Assembly: GCF_026626665.1 (NCBI RefSeq)
Contig: NZ_JAPNKE010000002.1
Coordinates: 10,436,001 to 10,500,000 of the forward strand
Reading direction: 5' to 3'
Source: Nannocystis pusilla
Lineage (GTDB): Bacteria; Myxococcota_A; Polyangia; Nannocystales; Nannocystaceae
Length of the DNA stretch: 64,000 bases
Positions 48,209 through 57,855 of the stretch are shown one piece after another. The translations under genes were made by a program, and so were the position numbers. How positions within the stretch are numbered: the first letter of the stretch is position 1; each line of letters opens with the position of its first letter. The notes under the pieces are model-generated. The model was not told where the DNA came from and searched no databases. It saw nothing but the letters and a program-made list of their open reading frames with translations.

Positions 48209-48992
48209 TCGTCGCGCTCGCCGGGGCCCTGGTCGGGTGCAATCGTCAGCCCAGCCCGCCCTCAGGACATGTCGCGAAGGACATGCCCAAACAGGCAGGC
48301 GCGGAAGGACATGACCACGACGCCAAGAAGGAGCGGGCCTTCCACGCGCAGGAGCACGAGGAGCAGGCCCAGGCCTACGAGGACCACCGCGGGCGCGGGC
48401 ACCACAAGCACCACCGCTTCACCGACGCGGCCGAGTGGACGGCCCAGTTCGACAGCCCCGACCGCGAGGCCTGGCAGAAGCCCGACGAGGTGGTGGCGGC
48501 GCTGAAGCTGACGCCGGCGATGACCGTCGCCGACCTCGGCGCGGGCACCGGCTACTTCACGGTGCGCCTGGCCAAGGCGGTGCCCGAGGGGCGGGTGATC
48601 GCCAACGACCTCGAGCCCGCCATGGTGAAGTGGATCGGCGAGCGCGCGGCCAAGGAGGGGCTCGCCAACGTGACCACCGTCGAGGGCGCCAGCGCCGACC
48701 CGAAGCTGCCCGAGGGGCTCGACGTGGCGCTCATGGTCGACACGTACCACCACATCGACGAGCCCTCGCGCTTCTTCGGCAAGGTCCGCGACGCGCTGAA
48801 GCCGGGCGGCCTGTTGGTGGTCGTCGATTTCAAGAAAGACGCGCCGGAGGACGCCCTGGGCCGCCGGCGGCCATGCGCGTCGACGACGCGATCGTGGCGG
48901 CGCACCTGCAGAAGCTCGGGTTCTCCCACGAGCGCACCGACCGCGAGCTCTTGCCCTACCAGTACCTGGTGTTCATGCGAAAGGCCGGCTGA
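48193..48992 (+). CDS. Lipoprotein-anchored class I SAM methyltransferase, frameshifted
   Basis: About 266 residues. Signal peptide MRRAVIVALAGALVGC, a His/Lys-rich linker, then a Rossmann methyltransferase: TVADLGAGTGYFTVRLAKAV (motif I), VIANDLEPAMVKWI, GLDVALMVDTYHHIDEP and LKPGGLLVVVDFKKD. The C-terminus VDDAIVAAHLQKLGFSHERT lies in another frame; one G lost at CTGGGCCGCC near 48863 accounts for it. The linker residues SGHVAKDMPKQAGAEGHD are encoded by three palindrome half-sites (48262-48315). Exported methyltransferases of this type recur in myxobacteria; the acceptor is unknown. Confidence 0.82.
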
Positions 48993-49012
48993 GGTCTGCT
49001 AGGCTGCGCGTC

Positions 49013-49483
49013 ATGAAGCAGATGACGCGGGCGTGGCTGGTCGGTCTGTCGCTGTCGTCTGCCTGTAGCCCGGGGTTCGAGCCGCGCGAGGGGCGGTGGG
49101 AGTTCGTCGTCGGCGAGGTGCTCGACGACGGCTGCGGCGAGATCACCGAGCGGCTGGCGGTCGACTTCAGGCTCGAGACGAAGCGGGGCGGTCGGTTCAC
49201 GGTCGAGCCGGTCGACGGCTCCGGGGCGAGCCCGTGCGAGCTCGCGGGCATGGAGTTCGAGTGCCCGGAGCACCTCGTGCGGGTGACGATCAAGGGGACC
49301 GACGCGATCCTCGACGCCAGCATGACCGAGGTCGGCAGCTTCGCGTCGGAGACCGAGGGCAGCGGGCGGCGCGACGCCCGGGTGGTGTGCACGGGCGGGC
49401 AGTGCCCGCTGGTCGCCGCGGCGACGCAGACGACGTTCCCCTGCACCGCGGCGCTCGAGTTCATGGCGGCGCACGTCGAGTGA
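49013..49483 (+). CDS. Hypothetical lipoprotein
   Basis: 156 residues. Signal peptide MKQMTRAWLVGLSLSSAC, then a compact domain with GRWEFVVGEVLDDGCGEITE, FRLETKRGGRFTVEPVDGS and three more cysteines (SPCELAG, FECPEH, VCTGGQCPL). It resembles other short Cys-containing myxobacterial lipoproteins of unknown role. It begins 20 bases after the methyltransferase stop, probably in the same transcript. A strong hairpin follows the stop. Confidence 0.65.
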   Translation: MKQMTRAWLVGLSLSSACSPGFEPREGRWEFVVGEVLDDGCGEITERLAVDFRLETKRGGRFTVEPVDGSGASPCELAGMEFECPEHLVRVTIKGTDAILDASMTEVGSFASETEGSGRRDARVVCTGGQCPLVAAATQTTFPCTAALEFMAAHVE

Positions 49484-49508
49484 GGGCGACTGGCCTCTCG
49501 GGCCGTGT

Positions 49509-49544
49509 CTGAATGAACATGTACCGAGGTACATGGTCGTTCAG
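49509..49544. terminator. 17-bp-stem hairpin between convergent genes
   Basis: Arms CTGAATGAACATGTACC and GGTACATGGTCGTTCAG pair over 17 positions with one A-G mismatch and one T-G wobble, leaving a two-base apex (four-base loop if the last pair opens). It lies between the lipoprotein stop at 49483 and the EI24-like stop at 49559. Its core ACATGTACC/GGTACATG is a variant of the dispersed motif with compensating changes. Confidence 0.7.
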
Positions 49545-49558
49545 GCATGTTGCGAAGG

Positions 49559-50424
49559 TCAGGCCGGCAGGGCGGCCTCGTCGACGCGGCCGAGGACGTG
49601 GACCGCGGCGACGACTGCCGCCGGGCGGAACACCAGGGCGGCGAACGGCACGGCGATGATGGCGGCGACGCCGAGGCCGAAGCCGAGGGCGAGCTCGGGG
49701 TAGCGGGCGACGAGCGCAGCTCGCGCCGCCACGGTCGGCTGAGCCGGCGCAGCAGGCCGGAGAACTTGCGCAGCAGCGGGACCTGCCACAGGCGCACGAA
49801 CCACGGGTCGACCGCGGGGGCGGCGGGGTCGACGGGGGCGGCGGGGTCGACGGTGTGACCGTTGTCGAGCGCCTCGACGACGATCCAGTGCAGGGCCCAG
49901 GAGCCGGCGACGGCCCAGGCGAGCCACTCGAAGCCGGGGGCGGCGGCGGGCCAGAACTCCTGCACCAGCTGGAAGGCGAGCCACACCGGGACGAGGCCGA
50001 CGCCGAGGAGGATGGCCTGGCGGACGGCGTCGGCGATGGCGGTGCGCAGCCTGGGCATGTCGGCTGTCCTCGGGGACAGGCCGAGCGGGACGCGGGCGGC
50101 GGCGGCGAGGCGCCGGTAGGTCTTGCCGAACAGGAGCACCGGGGCCGGCGCGAGGGTGACGAGGGTGGCGAGGAAGACGTCGAGGCGGCCGCCGGCGTCG
50201 TCCTCGGCGCCCAGGGCCACGAGGAGGCAGAAGCCGGCGAACAGCAGGACCGGAAAGGCGGCAGCCCGCAGCAGGGCCGGCTCGCGCACGACGACGCGCA
50301 GGCCGAGCAGCGGCTGCGCGAGGCCCCAGGCGAACAGGACGAGGCCGCGGCGCGCCGGGAGCGGGCCGGGGGCGAACCAGGTGCGCGGGGCGAGGACCGG
50401 CGGGGCAGAGGCGGGGGCGGTCAC
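49559..50424 (-). CDS. EI24/CysZ-like membrane protein, frameshifted
   Basis: About 289 residues with four to five membrane helices: LVLFAWGLAQPLLGLRVVV at the N-terminus, LLFAGFCLLVALG, AILLGVGLVPVWLAFQLVQE, FEWLAWAVAGSWALHWIVVE and, in another frame, YPELALGFGLGVAAIIAVPF. One G missing in CTGCGCTCGTCGCC near 49738 joins the frames. The layout resembles EI24/DUF540 proteins, some of which (CysZ) carry sulfate, but this is only structural likeness. LSPRTADMPRL near residue 125 is encoded by a palindrome copy at 50055-50083. GTG start at 50424. Confidence 0.6.
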
Positions 50425-51082
50425 AGGCGCGAGCGAGACTAGCACGCGCGCGTGAGCGGCGGAGGGCGCAATTGCGGGGGCAGGCGCGGGCGGGAGCGAG
50501 CGGAGGCGCAGGGCGGCTGCCCCATGGGACAGGTAGAGGGCGGGGCCGGACGCCTGAGGGCGCGGCGGATGGTTCCCTTCGGGCCGGACGAGGATGGCGG
50601 TGACCGGAAGACGGAGCGGCGGTGGGCTCCCCAGGCGCTGCGGGTATGTCCCGTGGGACAGGTGGCCGAGGCTGGGCGTTCGGTCGGCGGCCCGGAGAGA
50701 CAAGGGGAGGGCGGTGGTCGGAGAACAGACCGAGGGGGTGCCTCGAAGGACAGGTTCATGGGCGAGGTGTGGCGGCGGCGAAGAAGGCGGATCGCGAGGT
50801 GTGGCGGCGAGTCATGCGTCGCGTCCGAGACGTGCCTGTCTCGCGGGACATGTCCCCTGTGCGCCACGAGCTGGCGGCGGTCGCGGCGTGCCTTATAAAA
50901 GATGTCTCTTGAGACATGTTTTGAGGGACAGATCATGGGTTCGCGCAGTTCTTGCTGGCGCGGGGTGCATGGGCGGGCGTGCGTGGACGCGCGGGATCTG
51001 TCACAGCACCGCTTCATCGTCGCGAACTGCGGCGGCGCGCGTGACCTGCAGGTCGCGAGCTCGCGAACAGTGACGCGGGTGC
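50425..51082. repeat. Intergenic stretch with palindrome-family hairpins
   Basis: No gene recognised. Copies include ATGTCCCGTGGGACAGG near 50645, GCGGGACATGTCCCC near 50843, and a hairpin ATGTCT-CTTG-AGACAT (50902-50917) flanked by AAAAG and GTTTTG, a terminator-like form on both strands. A GC-rich region from 50450 to 50640 shows half-sites only. Confidence 0.5.
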
Positions 51083-52887
51083 TTGAACCGGCCGCGCTGC
51101 TCGCCACACTGGGGGCAATTTCGAGGTCGGGGCCGCTTGTCACACGCATCATCGTCGTTGCTGTCGCGCCTGTTACCGTCGACTTCCGCCGCGTCCGCGC
51201 GGTGGTACGACCGCGTGGCGTGGGCGTGGCTCGCGGCGGCGCTGGTGACGGTGCTGTGCACCTTCCGCCAGTACGGGGTCACGTGGGACGAGGCGTGGCA
51301 CCTGGCGTACGGCTCGCGCATCTCGCAGTGGTACGGCTCGGGCTTCACCGACACCGGCGCGCTGACCTACCGGATCAACTACCTCTACGGCGGCGGCTAC
51401 GACCTGCTCGGGGCGATCTTCCGCGGCATCGCGCGGCCGATGGAGGGTTTTCCGGCGATCCACCTGCTCGGCGGGCTGGTCGGCGTGCTCGGCCTCGTGG
51501 GCACGTGGAAGCTCGGGCGAGCGCTCGCGGGCCCGCGCGCGGGGCTGCTGGCGCTGGTGATGTTGACGCTCCACCCGGTGTGGTGGGGCCACATGTTCAA
51601 CAATCCGAAGGACAGCCCGTTCGCGGTCGCGTACGCGTGGAGCCTTTATTACATGGTGGCGGCGATCGGCGAGCTGCCGCGGCCGTCGCGGGGCACCCTG
51701 GCCAAGCTGGCGGTGGCGATCGGGCTGGCGCTGAGCGTGCGGATCGCGGGGCTCATCTTGCTGTGCTTCCTCGCCCTGGTGCTGGGGCTGTTCGTCGCCC
51801 ACGCCGGCTGGCTGCGGCGCAATGGGCGGCGCTGGCGGCCCACGTGCGGCGGGCGCTGGTGATCGGGACGTCGGTGACCGCGGGCGCGTGGGCGGTGATG
51901 CTGATCGGCTGGCCCTGGGCGCAGCTGGACCCGCTGACGCGGCCGTTCATCGCCCTGCGGCGCATGAGCAGCTTCGACGCGCACCAGCGCAAGATGCCGT
52001 TCGGCGACGCGTACGTGTGGAACTACGACATCGGCTGGGAGTACCTGCCGCACTACTTCGGGTTCCAGACGCCGGAGCTGGTGCTGGTGATGCTGGCGAT
52101 CGGCACGCTGTGGGGCGTGGCCGCGCTGCTGCGCCGCGGCGGCCGGCCCGAGCACGTGCGGCCGGCGCTGGCGCTGCTGCTGCTGGGGATGGCGATCTTC
52201 GTGCCGCCGATCTACGCGGTCTACAAGGGCTCGCCGCTGTACGACGGCTATCGTCACTTCCTGTTCGTGGTCCCGCCGATGGTCGCGCTGGCGGCGGTGA
52301 CGACCGAGGCGCTGATCGTGCGCCTGCGCCGGCGGTGGGCGCGGGCGGCCGCGTGGGCGCTGACGGGGGCGCTGCTGGTCGACCTGCTGGTGCAGTCGAT
52401 CCGGCTGCACCCGCACCAGGTGGTCTACTTCAACCGCCTCATCGGCGGGGTGGCCGGGGCGATCGGCCGCTACGACACCGACTACTACGGGAACACCAAC
52501 CCCGAGGCGATGCTGGGGCTGCAGCGCTGGCTGTGGGACCACGAGCGCGCGACGTACCTCGACTCGGTGTACTACTTCACCGGCTGTCTCTCGGGCAAGG
52601 CGATGCACCTGCACGTGCCGGGCAACTTTCGCTCGTTCAAGACGCGGCCCGGCGAGCAGTACTCCGATTTCAGCGTCGGCTACCTGCGCGACCACTGTGA
52701 CACGCGCTTCCCCGATGCGCCGCAGATCTTCGCGGTCGAGCGCGACGGCGGGGTGCTCAACGTGGTGAAGGATCTGCGCGGCCTGCCGGTGTCCCACCGC
52801 ACCGAGAAAGGCGCGCGCAAGCGGCTGCCGCCGACCAAGGCTGCTGCGCCGAGAGCGAGCGAGAAGGACCAGGAGGTGAGCGGATGA
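51083..52887 (+). CDS. ArnT-like membrane glycosyltransferase, frameshifted
   Basis: About 600 residues; the true start may be a TTG near 51137 or 51158. First helix WAWLAAALVTVLCTF is followed by QYGVTWDEAWHLAYGSRI, the acidic loop of GT39-type glycosyltransferases, and HMFNNPKDSPFAVAYAWSL. A frame break near 51830 (one C lost in GGCGCAATGG) separates GLFVAHAGWLRR from WAALAAHVRRALVIGT. About ten helices are seen in all; the C-terminal 180 residues (YYGNTNPEAMLGLQRWLWD, GCLSGKAMHLHVPGNFRSF) are likely periplasmic. It probably moves sugars from a lipid carrier. It overlaps the PA14 gene by ATGA. Confidence 0.75.
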
Positions 52888-53813
52888 TGACCGAGACCGA
52901 ACGTGCCCTGACCGTGGCGGAGGCGGCCCACCGGGCCGCGCGCGCGGTGACCGTCGACCCCTCGTGCGAGCCGCGCAGCGCGGCCCACCACCTCGTCGGC
53001 GCGTGGGAGGCGCTGGCGCGCGCGGTGTGTCCCGAGGGACATGTTCCAGAGGACATCGAAAATGTGGGCGGGTGGCTGCCGGCGCGCCTGCAGGCGGCCG
53101 TCGGCCCGCGCGCGGTGGCCGAGCTGGGGCGGGCGTTGCCGGCGCTGCAGGCCGAACGGCGCCGGCCGGCGTGGCAGGCGGACAGCTTCGCGCTCGGGCG
53201 CGGCGAGGTCGAGGCGCACACGTGGCGGCTGGGGCAGCTGATCGCGCTGGCGCGCGGCGAGGCGACGCCGCGGCCGAAGTGGCACCGGCGAGCGGCGATC
53301 GCCGCGGCGGCCGCGGTGGTGCTGCTGCTCGCGGTGCGGCCGTGGTGGACGCTGACGCTGCAGCCGTGGCGCGGGACCTACTACGCCCGCTCCGACCACA
53401 GCGGGAAGTGGCAGATCCGCTACGACCGCCAGATCGACTTCGACTGGGGCCGCGACGCGCCGATGGACGACGTGCCGGCCGACCAGTTCTCGGTCCGCTG
53501 GGACAGCTGCCTGCACCTCGACGCGCCGACGACGGCGATCTTCCAGTCGATCTCCGACGACGGCTCGCGGGTGTACGTCGACGGCGACCTGATCGTGCTC
53601 AACCGGACCCGCGGCAAGACGCAGTCGCGCGGCGGCGAGGCCCAGCTCGAGGCGGGGGTGCACCACGTCCGCGTCGACTACAGCGAGTTCTCCGGCGACG
53701 CCCACGTGCAGGTGCTGGCGAGCTTCGAGGCGGACGCCCCGCCGGCGCCGATCCCGGTGTCGATGCTGCACGCGCCGCGCGGGCCGGCGAGCGAAGAAGA
53801 CCCGTGCGAGTGA
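52884..53813 (+). CDS. Single-pass membrane protein with PA14 domain
   Basis: 309 residues. A cytoplasmic part of about 130 residues, one membrane helix (AAIAAAAAVVLLLAVRPWW, about 135-153), then a PA14 domain: WRGTYYARSDHSGKWQIRY, DFDWGRDAPMDDVPADQFSV, SISDDGSRVYVDGDLIV and GVHHVRVDYSEFSGDAHV. PA14 domains bind carbohydrates, which fits co-translation with a glycosyltransferase (ATGA overlap, AGGAGGTGAG as binding site). Residues VCPEGHVPEDIENV near 50 are an in-frame palindrome peptide (53028-53060). Confidence 0.82.
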   Translation: MMTETERALTVAEAAHRAARAVTVDPSCEPRSAAHHLVGAWEALARAVCPEGHVPEDIENVGGWLPARLQAAVGPRAVAELGRALPALQAERRRPAWQADSFALGRGEVEAHTWRLGQLIALARGEATPRPKWHRRAAIAAAAAVVLLLAVRPWWTLTLQPWRGTYYARSDHSGKWQIRYDRQIDFDWGRDAPMDDVPADQFSVRWDSCLHLDAPTTAIFQSISDDGSRVYVDGDLIVLNRTRGKTQSRGGEAQLEAGVHHVRVDYSEFSGDAHVQVLASFEADAPPAPIPVSMLHAPRGPASEEDPCE

Positions 53814-54081
53814 TTTTCCCCGGGTGACCGCGGGGCGTGCGGCGAGCCTTCGGCGCTCCTGTGCGGCGCGAGCGGATGCTGCCCACAGGCCGCGCGAGCA
53901 GCCTCGCCGAGCGCGGGGAGGCGGCACGGTCGGCGAGGATTCGCGCTGCGGTGCAGCTCTCGAAAGAGGACGACGGTTCCGCATGGCCGTCGCGGCCTCG
54001 GGCGTCGCACGCCGGTGGCGCCGCGCGAGGCCGTGCGTTCACGGCTCCCGCTGCGGCGGGCGGGCTCGCGGGCGAGCTTCA

Positions 54082-54145
54082 GAGCATGTTCTCTCGAACA
54101 TGCTCGAAAAGAAATGTCTTCGTGAGCATGTCCCGGAGGACATGC
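54082..54145. terminator. Two palindrome hairpins downstream of the alcohol dehydrogenase
   Basis: GAGCATGTTC-TCTC-GAACATGCTC (54082-54105, 10-bp perfect stem) and GCATGTCC-CGGA-GGACATGC (54126-54145, 8-bp stem) follow the minus-strand gene ending at 54147. On the minus strand a TTTCTTTTC tract lies between them. The two stems differ by paired changes (TTC/GAA versus TCC/GGA). The rest of 53814-54081 has no gene. Confidence 0.65.
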
Positions 54146-54146
54146 C

Positions 54147-55309
54147 TCACAGCGCGGCGGCCAGGGCCTCGTGCAGCTCGGCGTCGGTGAGGTCGAGCGG
54201 GTTGCCCTTCATGCTGCTGGCGCGGCGGGAGCGGTCGACGAGGTCGGGCAGGTCGGCGGGGCGCAGGCCGAAGGCGGCGAGCGGGCGGATCTGCAGCGAT
54301 CCGACCAGGGCGCGCAGGTGGTCGATCGCGTCGTCGAGCGTGGCCGTCGGGTCGCCGGTGACGAGGCGGGCGACCTCGTCGAGGCGGGCGAGGACGGGGC
54401 TTTCGGGCTCGCGGGCCTTGAGGGCGCGGGCGTTGATCCGCAGCACCTCGGGCAGCAGGCGGGCGCACACGGCCCCGTGCGGGGCGCCGGGGAAGGCGCC
54501 GCCGATCGGGCCGGCGAAGCCGTGGACGGCGCCGAGAGCGGCGTTGGCGAGGGCGAGGCCGCCGAGCAGGCTGGCGAGGGCCATGTCGCCGCGGGCCTCG
54601 AGGTCGCGGCCGTCGGCGAAGGCGCGCGGCAGGCCCGCGCGGCGCGGGCGATGCCGTCGCGGCACAGGGCGTCGGTGATCGGGTTGGCCTTGCGCGACAC
54701 GAACGGCTCGATCAGCTGGGTCAGCGCGTCGAGGCCGCAGTCGGCGGTGACGGCCGGCGGCAGCGAGAGGGTCAGCGCGGGGTCGACGATCGCGGCGCGC
54801 GGCAGCATCTTCGGGCTGCGCAGGCTGACCTTGACCCGCTGCGCCTCGGCCGCGAGCACGGCGTTGCGCGTGACCTCCGAGCCGGTGCCGGCGGTGGTCG
54901 GGACGGCGACGAAGGGGACCGGGTCGTGGACCAGCGGACGGCCGCGGCCGACGACCTCGAGGTAGTCGAGCGGCGGGCCGGGGTTGCGCACGAGGGCGGC
55001 GATCGCCTTGCCGGCGTCGAGCGGGCTGCCGCCGCCGATCGCCACCACCACGTCGCAGTCGCAGGCGCGCGCGGCCGCGACGCCGCGCTCGGCGTCGGCG
55101 ACCGTGGGCTCGCCGGCGACCGTGAACACGGTCACCGCGAGGCCTGCGGCGCGCATGTCCTCGAGGACAGGTTCGACGCGGGCCCGGTCGCGGCCGGTGA
55201 CGACGAGGGCGCGGCGGCCGTGCTCGCCGGCGATCGGGCCGACCTGGGCGGCGGCGCCGACTCCGAAGACGATCCGCGCGGCGGTCGCCAGCTCGAACGG
55301 GATCACCAC
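54147..55309 (-). CDS. Iron-containing alcohol dehydrogenase family, frameshifted
   Basis: About 388 residues. Type III ADH/maleylacetate-reductase-like NAD(P) oxidoreductase: GVGAAAQVGPIAGEHGRRAL, VVVAIGGGSPLDAGKAIAAL (nucleotide site), PFVAVPTTAGTGSEVTRNAV and DCGLDALTQLIEPFVS. The metal-binding histidines fall in GAVHGFAGPIGG and the following APHGAVCA. The C-terminal half (AGLPRAFADGRDLEARGDMA onward) is in another frame; one base lost in GCGCCGCGCGGG near 54648 joins them. A palindrome copy encodes VLEDMRAAG near residue 52. The GTG start overlaps the stop of the ABM gene. Confidence 0.85.
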
Positions 55310-55608
55310 GCGTCGTCCGCCGGGAACACGTTGGCGAGGCGGACGCTGGTGCGCGGGCTGGCCATCATCGGCGCGACCGCGTCCCGCCACTGCTGGTAGT
55401 GCGCGGTCTCCTTGTGGCGCGCCGGGGCGCCCTCGTCGCGGTAGACCTCGACGAGGATGAAGCGGGTCTCATCGTCGTCCTGCTGCAGGACGTCGAAGCG
55501 GGCGATGCCGGGCTCGCGCACGCTCGCGGACGCGTTGGCGACGGTGGCGGTCCGAAACGCCTCGACCTGGTCGGGCACGACGTGGACGTGGACATGGACG
55601 ACGAGCAC
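55303..55608 (-). CDS. Antibiotic biosynthesis monooxygenase (ABM/LsrG-like) domain protein
   Basis: 101 residues from a GTG start. Ferredoxin-like ABM fold: VHVHVVPDQVEAFRTATVAN, EPGIARFDVLQQDDDETRFI and TAHYQQWRDAVAPMMASPR match the family, which includes quinol monooxygenases and LsrG. A role in quinone or aldehyde chemistry next to an Fe-ADH is possible. Its last bases overlap the ADH start (GTGA), so the two are co-translated with ABM first. Confidence 0.88.
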   Translation of the reverse strand: MLVVHVHVHVVPDQVEAFRTATVANASASVREPGIARFDVLQQDDDETRFILVEVYRDEGAPARHKETAHYQQWRDAVAPMMASPRTSVRLANVFPADDAW

Positions 55609-55973
55609 GCCCCACCATAGCAGAGGTCGGGCGGGATCGGCCGGGCCGGCTCGCCGCTCGTGGCTCCGTGCACGACCCGGTGGGCCACGGGCGGCGGGCG
55701 GCAGCTCGGCCGCCGCTCGGGCGCGAGGTCCCAGGAGCGGGCGAGCGCGGACGAGATGTCCTCGGGGACATGTCACTGGGCAGGGCGCGGCCGGGTCTGT
55801 CCCTTGGGTCAGGTCGCCGCGGCGACCACGGACGTGGGCGCCGGTGACCGAGAGTCCGCTTGGACCGGCCGAGGCTTCACATCGGCCGGCGCGAACGGCG
55901 TATCGGGCGCATCGCGCTGCTTCGAGACATGCACCACGGGACATGCCCCATGGGGCCTGTCCGCGAGGACAGG
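55609..55973. repeat. Intergenic stretch with hairpins, terminator-like copy at 55956-55973
   Basis: No gene seen. ATGTCC-TCGG-GGACAT at 55756-55771, GGGACATGCCCCATGG near 55939, and CCTGTCC-GCGA-GGACAGG at 55956-55973. The last sits just past the stop of the minus-strand cyclophilin gene and has a GNRA loop. Confidence 0.6.
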
Positions 55974-55979
55974 GGCGCG

Positions 55980-56836
<857 letters not shown>

Positions 56837-56952
56837 GGTTGTGAGGGTCTACACGCGTCGGCACGTCGGTGCACGGTCAAAACTCGGGTGTAATGACCCG
56901 TGGGGCCCATGGCCGCGGCGCGCGGGGCGTACAGTGGCAGCCGGTCCTCGCC

Positions 56953-56982
56953 TTGACAAGGGCCGGGGCTCGGGTCCATAAG
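56953..56982 (+). promoter_or_regulatory. Sigma-70 promoter of rpsT
   Basis: TTGACA (56953-56958), 18-base spacer, CATAAG (56977-56982), then a pyrimidine-rich leader and the rpsT start 34 bases further. The -35 is a perfect consensus. Confidence 0.65.
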
Positions 56983-57015
56983 CTCCCTCCCTCCAGGAAA
57001 CGAAGAGCAAGAGCC

Positions 57016-57297
57016 GTGGCGAACCATAAGTCGGCAGAGAAGCGCAACCGTCAACGTCTCAAGCGGCGCGAGCGTAACGTGTTCCACCTGTCCACCATGC
57101 GCACGTACATGAAGCGGCTGCGCAAGGCCCTCGAAGGCAACGACCTCGAGGGTGCCAAGGAGGCCCTGCCGCTCGCGCTGCAGGCGATTGGCAAGGCGGC
57201 GAGCAAGGGCGTGATCCACCGCAACACCGCGTCGCGTTACGCGTCGCGCGTGCGCCTCGCGTTCAACAAGAAGAACGCCCCGGCGGCGGCCGCCTGA
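57016..57297 (+). CDS. rpsT: 30S ribosomal protein S20
   Basis: 93 residues, full length for S20. It binds 16S rRNA in the body of the small subunit. VANHKSAEKRNRQRLKRRER at the start and AASKGVIHRNTASRYASRVR near the end are the family landmarks; the protein is basic and helical. GTG is the start, as position two onward matches the usual ANHKSA. The Ala-rich last residues are a common extension in high-GC genomes. The gene has its own promoter. Confidence 0.97.
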   Translation: MANHKSAEKRNRQRLKRRERNVFHLSTMRTYMKRLRKALEGNDLEGAKEALPLALQAIGKAASKGVIHRNTASRYASRVRLAFNKKNAPAAAA

Positions 57298-57447
57298 GCG
57301 TCGGCCGCCGCGCCCAGGCGCGGCGGTGAAGAAAGCACCGCTCGAGTCGAGCGCGCAGGGTCCATGGCCCGGCGCGCTCCTCGTATTGGGTCGCGGCGCG
57401 GTGATCGGGCCTTGCCCCAGCCGCACGCATCGGCGACCCTTGCGGCC

Positions 57448-57855
57448 ATGCAGCACGACGCCCCGCCCGTGGTCCGTACGGTCATCTCCACCCCCGACGC
57501 GCCGGCCGCGATCGGCCCGTACAGCCAGGGGATCGTCGTCAGCGGCGGCCGCACGCTCTACACGGCCGGCCAGATCCCGCTCGACCCGCAGACGATGCAG
57601 ATCGTCGAGGGCGACATCACGGCCCAGACCGAGCGGGTGATGCACAACCTCGCGGCGATCCTCCGCGCCGCCGGCATGGACTTCACCAACGTCGTGCGCT
57701 GCGGGATCTTCCTCAAGGACATGAAGGACTTCGCGGCGGTCAACGCAGTCTACGGGCGCCACTTCGGCGACCACCGCCCGGCCCGCTCGACGGTCGCGGT
57801 GGCGACGCTGCCGAAGGACGTGCTGGTCGAGATCGACGCCATCGCCGTCGGCTGA
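57448..57855 (+). CDS. ridA: RidA-family reactive imine/enamine deaminase
   Basis: 135 residues. RidA hydrolyses reactive 2-aminoacrylate and similar imines. IGPYSQGIVVSGGRTLYTAG, HNLAAILRAAGMDFTNVVRC, RPARSTVAVATLPKDVLVEI (with the active-site Arg in PARS and the Glu in VEI) match the family. ATG at 57448 gives about ten residues more than the core. Its TGA shares one base with the ATG of the next gene, so translation is coupled. Confidence 0.93.
   Translation: MQHDAPPVVRTVISTPDAPAAIGPYSQGIVVSGGRTLYTAGQIPLDPQTMQIVEGDITAQTERVMHNLAAILRAAGMDFTNVVRCGIFLKDMKDFAAVNAVYGRHFGDHRPARSTVAVATLPKDVLVEIDAIAVG

Noticed and set aside
57301..57447. Riboswitch or leader RNA upstream of ridA
   Set aside because: Only GC-rich sequence without a recognisable conserved core.
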